Notes under the pieces: generated by a model | Database searches by the model: none | Seen by the model: only the letters and a program-made list of their open reading frames with translations | Told to the model about the DNA's origin: nothing | Position numbers and translations under genes: made by a program | Shown: piece by piece, positions 56,218 through 64,000 of the stretch | How the letters are laid out: each line of letters opens with the position of its first letter | Position numbering within the stretch: position 1 is the first letter of the stretch | NCBI RefSeq assembly: GCF_963576675.1 | Contig: NC_088910.1 | Location: 27,778,531 to 27,842,530 of the forward strand | Direction of reading: 5' to 3' | Origin: Euphorbia lathyris | Lineage: Eukaryota > Streptophyta > Magnoliopsida > Malpighiales > Euphorbiaceae | Length of the DNA stretch: 64,000 nt

Positions 56218-58862
56218 ATGACTAGAGTTTCCGTTAACATCTCCAGTGCCGGTCAGCCTAAGACCAGCTCCGATGAACCCTCCAGGCAAACTACTTTGCC
56301 TGAAACCACCAAGGTCACTACGCCGAGCAAAGGCAAAGCTGGCCAAGCTACCTCCTCTAAGGGAAAGCCGACCAAGGCCATAACCTATACCAAGGTATTC
56401 GAAGACATTAGGGAATGGAAAATAGACTTCTCACGATGGTTTTCTGAGGCCTTCGTGACATCCGAGCAACCCTTCTGCGAATGGATATCGAAGAATGGCT
56501 GAACCGAGCTGTTCTCCATTAGAGATCATACCTACCCTGACCTAGTAAGGGAGTTCTACCACAATCTCCGAGTTGCTGATGATAACCAGGACTATCTGGT
56601 AACTGTGGTAAAGGAAAAGACCATTTTCATAAACCCTACCTATCTTGCTAACTTGCTGAAGTTAAAGAATGAGGGAACAAAACTGAGGCGGTCTGGGGAT
56701 CACGAAGGAACTGGGTACAATACCACTTTCTGCAAGCCCGCTGGCCACTCTGGAGAAATCTACAGCACCTCAATGGGCCAGCACCAAAAGATGGCCCACT
56801 ATCTACTGACCTACTACATTTATCCCAAGATCAACTACACCACCTCAGCAACGAATTTTGAGCAATGCTTCATATGGCATATGCTGACATACAAGCCGAT
56901 CAACATGCTAGTATTCTTGATTGCTGGTTTCCAAAGGAGCACTGGCACTCTCAGGCTGGGCTCGCTCATCACCAGAATCCTCTTAGATCATCAAATTGAT
57001 CTATCTAAGGAAACTAAGGCTAGAGGATCTGAGATAACCGCTGCTTCGCTGAGGGCTTTGAAGTTCAATCAGCCAGTAAAGAAAGGAAAAGCTGCTGCTG
57101 AACAACAAGCTGAGGAAACAGCTCCAAAGCAAAGCAAAAGGACAAAGGCTCCAGCTGCCTGCAAAAGGAAAGCTGTTGGGAGTCCTTCGAAGAAGGCTGA
57201 GCCTATAACTAAGAAGCAGAAGTCAGCTGCTCATCAAGGTCAGGAAAGACCTAAGCCAGCTGAAAAGAGGAGCAGGCAAGATGAGCCTGAAACAGAAGAG
57301 CATCCCCTGAAGAAGAATAAGTCTTCAGAGCTGGCCCCTATTGATGCTATCCCTACTGACATCGTTGTTCCTGGTGATTCTCACTACACAAAGTGTCAAG
57401 GAACTGAAGCTGAACATCAAGAAGATGATGTGCATCTGGATGATCAGTTCATTGCACAAGTTGAGGAAGAGTTAGATGGCAATGATGAAGAAGATGATGA
57501 ACAAGGAGAAGAACACAGTGATGATACTGACTCCGAGGAGACAGCTAGTGAGGTTGAAGCTGAGCCAACCAATACTGTGTTGGCTGCTGGAGATGAACAA
57601 GAACCTGACCAACCCAATGTTGATCAAGATCAAGAACAAGCTGACCAGCTTAATTCTGATCAAGAAGAAACTTCTCACTCTCACTCAGGAGAGTCTATCC
57701 AAGCTGACACTCCTCCTCGCAGAAGAAGATTAGTTAAGGCAAGTCAGAAGTCTGTCTTTGACCTTCCTGTTCAAAAACCAACTGTCCCTGACCTCGTTAT
57801 CCAGAAGCCGACCAAAGACCCTTCTACACTCAAGCTAAAAATTTTCAGAAAACAAACATCTTCTACTCCATCGGCTTCTCTTGAAAAGCAAGCCTCTGTT
57901 TCTTCACCAAAGGAACACGCCGACTTGAATGCTTCCGCTAACTCTACAAGCCAAATGGAGCAAATTCCCGTCAATACTGTTAATATAAGCATTGTACTGA
58001 CTCAGAACATTCCTGCTCCAGTCAGCACAAACAGCATACGGATTACTTCTTCTCCAATCAACACTTCTGCCGATCAATCCGCTCTACCAGAGACTCAAGT
58101 GCAGATTGAAAACACACTTCCAGTCACTGACCATGTTATTCCTCTGACTTCTCTTCCAACCGGTCATACTAAGGAAGCTAGGCAAGTTCATGAAGGCTCT
58201 CTCAGCTACTTACATGCCATCGAGTCTGGTAAAAGAATCATCGACTCCGTGCAAACATTAATTAAAGACCTTCATCAAACCACTCCACCTGCTGCTGCGT
58301 CCTCTACTGTTGAGACAACTCAGCTCTCCCACGTAACTCAGCTTCTCAATGAAGTTAAGGGATTCAAGGATTTGCTGAGTGTCATAGTCTCCATTCAAGC
58401 ACAACAACCTAAGCAGGATTCCATCACAAAGTTGGCTGAGCTCCAGCTGACAATAGTTCAACATCTCAACACTCTTCAAGGTCAAGTTCAGACCTTGTCA
58501 GCTGCGAACACGCGATATGCAACTTCTGATGAAGTCAAAATGCTCTTTGCTCAGCTTCACACTGAGCAAATCAAGACCAACGAGCAGATGGTCTCCTATT
58601 CTCAATGCTCAGTGGAGCAAATTGGAGAGGTTGTTCGATTGCTGAACTTGAACAAACAAGAGATGGACACTGACGCCATGAAGCAAAATGAGATATTGTC
58701 TGTCACCAAACAAGCCTTCAACCATGTACGTCAAAGCAACATTTAGCGTCAATACTACGACACAGCCTTGCTGAAGACATTCCATCAAGTCGTTGCTGGT
58801 CTGTCAGATGCAATTACCTGGGTTGGTAAATCTCAAGCTTTCATCGTAAGCATGATCAGCGC
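56218..58862 (+). pseudogene. Extra 3' ORF of Sirevirus-like element E, two stops, truncated by Z
   Basis: From ATG 56218 (MTRVSVNISSAGQ) one frame runs about 880 codons to the insertion point of Z, broken only by TGA at 56500-56502 (F has Trp) and TAG at 58744-58746 (F has Gln). The N-terminal domain aligns with F: WISKNG, REFYHNLRVADDN, NFEQCFIWHML, FQRSTG, GSLITRIL. It is followed by Lys/Ala-rich, strongly acidic (EEELDGNDEEDDEQGEE) and Ser/Pro-rich stretches, then the helical segment THVTQLLNEVKGF-like (SHVTQLLNEVKGFKDLLSVI). No membrane segment is obvious. The reading is far less damaged than pol upstream, which has a frameshift and five stops. Function unknown. Confidence 0.8.
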
Positions 58863-60930
58863 TGTTGGAAATAGGGCTAAGGTATAGCAGCGGAAATATA
58901 AAAAATTTTAGCCTACTTCCTTTTAACCATAGGATCCGTTAATCGTTATTTCATATAAAGAGGGATAAGAAGATATACCTTTCGATGATCAATCTACCGT
59001 TGCAAACGAAGTGCCCACAACTTCAAAGGAGATGTAAACTGTTTACCAATCTGCCCCTATTCGAAATAGACCTTCCAGACCTCCGAACGACGATCCCTTC
59101 GGTGGAAACGTGGCAGAATGTGTCTAAAAGCTACTGTCCAAAAATCGCGACGATCCGACGGTTCAATCTCCGGGAATCCTCGAAATAGTGAACTGACCTG
59201 ATGTAGGCGAAGAAAAACGAATTTCTCCCTTTTGATTGTTTTTCTTCTTTCGTGAACACGGTGAGGTTAAATTAGAATCAACCCTTATGAGATGTAACCA
59301 AAATAGATTACCTCTAATTAACCAACACAAGATCAAGGAGAAAGAGGGATGAATTAGATTAATCAATCGATGGAATGCCGAATGAATTCTTGTCCACGAA
59401 CTTGGGGATGGAATTCACTTTCTCTCTCTAGCTAGTAGATTTCGAAAATCACAAGGGGTGGGGCTAGAGTGTCTATCGAAATTCACTAGGTAAGGGGTAT
59501 ATATATTATCTTGTCTCTAAACCCTAGTTAGATAGGATTAGGTTACTTAATAGCAATCCAATTCGGAATAGGATTTCTAATTATTATCTTACTATATATC
59601 TAATATAATTAGGATAATAATAAGTAACCTAGTTAGATAATAATAGGAGGAGATTAATCCAATTAATAACTCCTAACTTGATTATCTTTTAATTAATTTA
59701 ATTTCACAATCCTAATCCAATTAGGAAGAGTGGAATATATTAATTCCCTTCCTTTAATACATATAATTTCGACCGCCCTTATCCATGGGCCTTACTAGGC
59801 TCAACTGGGCTTCCATCTATTAATCAGATCCATCTCTCTTTTGTTTCCAAGTCTTATGTGTGATCCATTAGGTCCTTACTACTTCTGGCCGTATGCAACT
59901 ATTAAATTAATTTTTTCCAAGAATTATATTTAATCCGTGCATAACGGAATGATGAACAGAGCATGTTATCGGCATGTCCGTAATCATTCCCCCAGAGTCC
60001 GTTAAGAAGACAGGTTGATTCTGCCGTTAACCCTTCCGTATTAGTTACAATATAATTCGATCCTTTATCAACTACATCCTTGAACTGAATCTTATGACTA
60101 TGGGTAATGTCAAGTCACATATAGTGAGACGTTCATTTTACTTGTTATTGGCCGAGTCAACTCAAAAGATAGGTTCAGTGAAATCCGAATTTCTACTCTT
60201 AAGCTATCACCTTGCAAGGGTTTAGAGTCGAGTCTTCCACAAGCGATCCTTGGATGTATCTCCCATTCATCGGGAGTGATAAATGCTCAATCCAATGTAT
60301 AACTACCCTGACATTACCTCCTGTGACACCCAACCTTTGCAGTTCACACCCCAGAGTCATCTCTGTTAAGGATCGTGGGACCACGCGATCAAAGTCTCAC
60401 ATTCAGTAATTCAGGATGACCAATTAACATTCCTTTGAGTCTGAGGATTAGTTATACCTATTAATACCAATGAGATGAACAGGTGACAAGGATGAATCTA
60501 CCCATCCTATTATCTCAAGTCGGATCCCCAATCCTAATGAACAACGTTTCACCGGATCTATGTAACTGTCCAGATATCTATATATGTGAAGCTTGTGAGA
60601 TCAGCTTTCTGTCGGACAGAAGACATTGTTACATACAAGTCTCAACTGTGATATATCAATCCTAAATATATCACTTGACTTGGGGTGGTTTTAAGTTTAT
60701 TAGTTTATTATAAAGTTTTGTCTCACTTCATGCTTGTATGAACACTTTATAATCACTTTAAACAAACTTACGGATTTCCTTTTTATTAGACTTTATTTAG
60801 TGCTTAAAAGGGATTGCCTTTATATAGTTATAAAACATATATCTCATTAAAACAAATGATATAAAGAACAATTCATTTACAATAAGTTTGTATCCTGCAA
60901 CAATTGACTATAGGACACAAAACCCCAACA
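58863..60930 (-). mobile_element. 3' LTR of copia element Z (2068 bp)
   Basis: On the plus strand TGTTGGAAATAGGG to AAACCCCAACA, the reverse complement of LTR A with few changes. The left flank AGCGC (58858-58862) is the expected target duplicate; its partner is off the window. Confidence 0.94.
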
Positions 60931-60943
60931 TACTCCCACTTGG
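60931..60943 (-). other. Polypurine tract of element Z
   Basis: Reverse complement CCAAGTGGGAGTA, identical to that of element A. Confidence 0.88.
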
Positions 60944-60944
60944 A

Positions 60945-63456
60945 CTAAAGCCAATTGTTTCTAAAACTTATCCCAGTAGAAGTTAAATGACGATCATGTA
61001 CTTTCTGGGTTAAAGGCTTTGTCAACGGATCTGCAACGTTGTCCTCTGTAGGTACTCTTTCTATTCTCACATCTCCTCTAGCCACAATCTCTCTAATGAT
61101 GTGGTATCGCTTTGGGTAGTGTTTGGATGCATTATGAGACCGTGGTTCCTTTGCTTGCGCAATGGCTCCATTATTATCACAGTACAGAGTAATGGGATTG
61201 ACAATGTCAGGCACCACTCCTAGTTCTGTAATGAACTTTCTAATCCAAACCGCTTCCTTTGCCGCTTCCGCAGCAGCGATGTACTCTGACTCGGTCGTAG
61301 AGAAAGCCACGCTTCCCTGCTTGGAACTCTTCCAACTGACCGCGCCCCCATTCAAGATAAAACAGGTATCCTGATTGGGATTTAAAATCATTCTCATCTG
61401 TGAGATGACTAGCGTCTGAAAATCCTTCAATTTTCAGATCTCCTTCTCCGTACACTAGGAACATATCTTTAGTCCTTCTCAAGTACTTAAGAATGTTCTT
61501 GACGGCAATCCAATGCTCGTCTCCCGAATTCCCTTGGTAACGACTCGTTACTGATAACGCGAACGCTACGTCAGGTCTAGTGCATAGCATAGCATACATA
61601 ATCGAACCGATCGCGCTGGCATACGGGACTACAGCCATGCGTCGTTTGTCATCATCAGTTTTAGGACATTGATGATTGTTTAACTTCACTCCATGCACCA
61701 TGGGTAAGTTACCTCGTTTCGATTCAAGCATGCTAAACCGATTTAGCACCTTTTCAATGTATGTAGCCTGTGAAAGACCAAGCAGTCTACGCGATCTATC
61801 TCTATAGATCTTTATACCAAGTATATAGGCTGCTTCACCAAGGTCTTTCATTGAGAAGTTACCGGATAACCAAACTTTTACCGATTGTAATAGAGCAATG
61901 TCATTTCCCATTAATAGTATATCGTCCACATATAGTATGAGAAATGCTATAGAGCTCCCACTTGCTTTCTTGTAAATGCAAGCTTCCTCGCAATTTTGTT
62001 CGAAACCAAATTGTTTTATGGTTTCGTCAAAACGCTTATTCCAGCTTCTAGATGCTTGCTTGAGTCCATAAATGGATCTTTGAAGTTTGCAAACTTTATT
62101 TGCATCCTTTGATATGAAACCTTCAGGTTGCATCATGTATACATCCTCAAGCAGGTTTCCGTTTAGGAAAGCTGTTTTCACATCCATTTGCCAAATCTCA
62201 TAATCAAAATGAGCGGCAATTGCAAGCATGATTCTGATTGATTTGGACATAGCAACTGGAGAGAAGGTTTCGTCATAATCAACACCTTGTTTTTGACGAT
62301 ATCCTTTCGCTACCAACCTAGCCTTGTAGGTGCTAACCTTTCCATCCATGTCAGTCTTCCTTTTGAAGATCCACCTGCACCCGATGGGTTTTATTCCTTC
62401 GGGTGGATCAACCAAAGTCCACACTTGGTTAGTATACATGGAATCCATTTCAGAATCCATGGCCTCAAGCCATGCTTTAGAATCTGGACTAGTAAGAGCC
62501 TCTTCGTAGTTTTCGGGTTCGTCGTTTAACACGGGAACCTCGTCATCATCTCCCACTAGAAAACCATATCTAACTGGGAGTTCACGAACTCTTCGTGATC
62601 TACGAATAGGTGCCACTGGAGTCTCATCTAATGGGACTTCTTCGGGTACTTCAACCGCTTCTGTTGTTTCAGCCGGCGTCTCTTCCTCTTGAACTTCGTC
62701 GAGTTCAATCACGCTTCCCTTTTGTGTTTCTTCGAGAAACTCTTTCTCTAAGACGGTTGCGTATCTGGATACTATTACTTTCTGATCATCTGGATGATAG
62801 AAGTAATACCCTACGGTTTCTTTGGGATATCCAATGAAGAAACATTTATCAGATTTAGAATCTAATTTGTCGGACGCAATGCGTTTGACATATGCCGAAC
62901 AACCCCATACTCTCATAAATGAGAACACAGGTTTCCTACCAACGAACAATTCATACGGTGTGGAACTAGCGGATTTAGTTGGTACTCAATTTAGGGTGAA
63001 GAGGGCAGTTTCTAAGGCATAGCCCCAGAACATCTTTGGAAGTAAGGCCATGCTCATCATGGACCGTACCATATCTAATAGGGTACGGTTTCTCCTCTCG
63101 GATACACCATTGTGTTGTGGTGTATAGGGAGGTGTCCATTGCGAGCATATCCCACATTCAGTTAGATAATTCAGAAAATTATCAGAAAGATATTCGCCAC
63201 CTCGATCGGATCGAAGCGTCTTTATTTTCTTTCCTAATTGATTTTCTACTTCATTCTTGAAGCATTTGAACTTGTCAAAAGCTTCTGACTTGTGCTTCAT
63301 CAAGTAGACATAACCATATCGAGTATGGTCATCTATGAAGCTAATGAAGTATCTGAATCCTCCTCTTGCTTGGACTGATATAGGACCACATACATCCGAA
63401 TGAATGAGTCCTAGAGTGTCTGATACACGCTCACCTTTATTGCTAAAGGGTGTCAT
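60945..63456 (-). pseudogene. Element Z pol (integrase, RT, RNase H), broken
   Basis: Minus-strand reading: the integrase core (HSDVCGP, RSDRGGEY, NGVSERRNRT) in 63456-62986, then RT ([23 protein letters not shown] at about 61935-61909) and RNase H ending FRNNWL and stop. Breaks: TGA at 62986-62988 within an Asn-Arg-Val-Pro-Thr context (CGA expected from element G) and a one-base gain in a T run near 61363 that shifts the RNase H start. Very close in sequence to element A, which has different breaks, so the two decayed separately. Confidence 0.93.
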
Positions 63457-64000
63457 TTGTCATTTTACCTTTTAAACATGATTCGCATGTTTCCAATGAT
63501 TCAGAATCGATTGGATCTATAAGCCCATCTGAATGTAGCTTTTAGTATGTGTCTCTTGTTTATATGACAATCCCACAAGCAAGTTGAATTATCTAGCTTA
63601 TGTCTTTTGGTATCAATTGCGAAAACAGAAATCTAACACATAAATCCCATTTTGTGATATTCCTGAAAAAATAGAAAATCCCATCTCTATAAAAATCGCA
63701 ATGTTTGTTCTTTATCGAAATATAGAACATACCAGATGTTTGGAGTACCGGCTTTTCCCTTCTGGAGGGTAGCTCGGTACAAAGAACAATTTCTCTTCCA
63801 ATGCCCCATGTCACCACAATAGTGGTACTTTCTTTTAGGCTTCTTCACTTCATTTCCCTTGGACACATCTTTCTTACCTTTCTTGGGATGTTTAGGATTG
63901 GGAAAATTCTCTTTCCTTTTCTATGATCCCTCTATGACAATAGCCGGTATTGCCTTGTCTTTCTGAATATTGGGCTCAACTTACTTGAGCATATTTGCAA
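63457..64000 (-). pseudogene. Element Z, degenerate gag end, protease deleted
   Basis: It matches element G between about 39840 and 40690 but lacks roughly 300 bp (G 40110-40410), joining the pre-integrase region directly to the gag end. The protease Asp-Thr-Gly motif is in the missing part. The zinc knuckle near 63800 is altered and small indels occur (for example near 63456 and 63540). The rest is off the window. Confidence 0.8.

Larger units (their letters stand above)
49484..58862 (+). mobile_element. Sirevirus-like element E, 5' LTR to extra ORF, truncated by Z
   Basis: In order: LTR, PBS, gag, protease, integrase, RT, RNase H, spacer, extra ORF. It is inserted in the leader region of F's extra ORF and cut at 58862 by element Z, with the rest expected off the window. 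It has two frameshifts and several stops and is inactive. Confidence 0.93.

Overview
This is plant nuclear DNA, most likely from a eudicot. It is AT-rich, has GT-AG introns and no bacterial gene layout, and is filled with nested Ty1/copia LTR retrotransposons, RNase H-bearing LINEs, a non-autonomous LTR element and MITEs. I see one gene that looks intact: a three-exon gibberellin 20-oxidase at 17315-18792 (+) with all catalytic residues. A decayed ubiquitin-conjugating-enzyme-like gene lies at 31170-31849 (-). No rRNA, tRNA or CRISPR array was recognised.

Left part, 1-17000. Copia element A (+) is cut by the window edge, and its 2.07 kb 3' LTR ends at 3473. It sits in the gag start of Sirevirus-like element B (-), whose 5' LTR is 3684-5023. 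B in turn lies in old repeat DNA. A roughly 1.6 kb block is present twice (5024-6655 and 10145-11727). Each copy holds a LINE RNase H fragment (-), a copia RT fragment (+) and a 340 bp MITE at the same site inside the RT. The second copy continues into a longer copia relic D, split by a solo LTR C (12479-13816) with a perfect 5 bp target duplication. LINE tails lie at 7730-8517 and 15745-15870.

Middle part, 17000-34000. The GA20ox gene has a TATA box and a short upstream ORF overlapping its start. It is followed by a 5'-truncated LINE (20511-28733) split by a 5.8 kb LTR element (22395-28176) with PBS, PPT and a 5 bp target duplication but no coding capacity. Then come a fold-back repeat, a MITE with a 10 bp target duplication and a half copy of it, the dead E2-like gene, and a pair of inverted CACTA-type arms.

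Right part, 34011-64000, is a Russian-doll stack. Element F (-, Sirevirus-like) is the host. Into its 3' end went copia element G (-, 35517-45685, TSD AGGGT on both sides), and into G's 5' LTR went a 5'-truncated LINE (42371-43966). Into F's other side went element E (+, from 49484), and into E went element Z (-, from 58863). E and F both carry, after pol, a long extra ORF with its own TATA box about 105 bp before the ATG. The extra protein has a conserved N-terminal domain and a long charged, low-complexity C-terminal part. It is the least explained coding unit here. All retroelement polyproteins in the window are broken by stops or frameshifts, and elements A and Z form a large inverted repeat at the two window ends.
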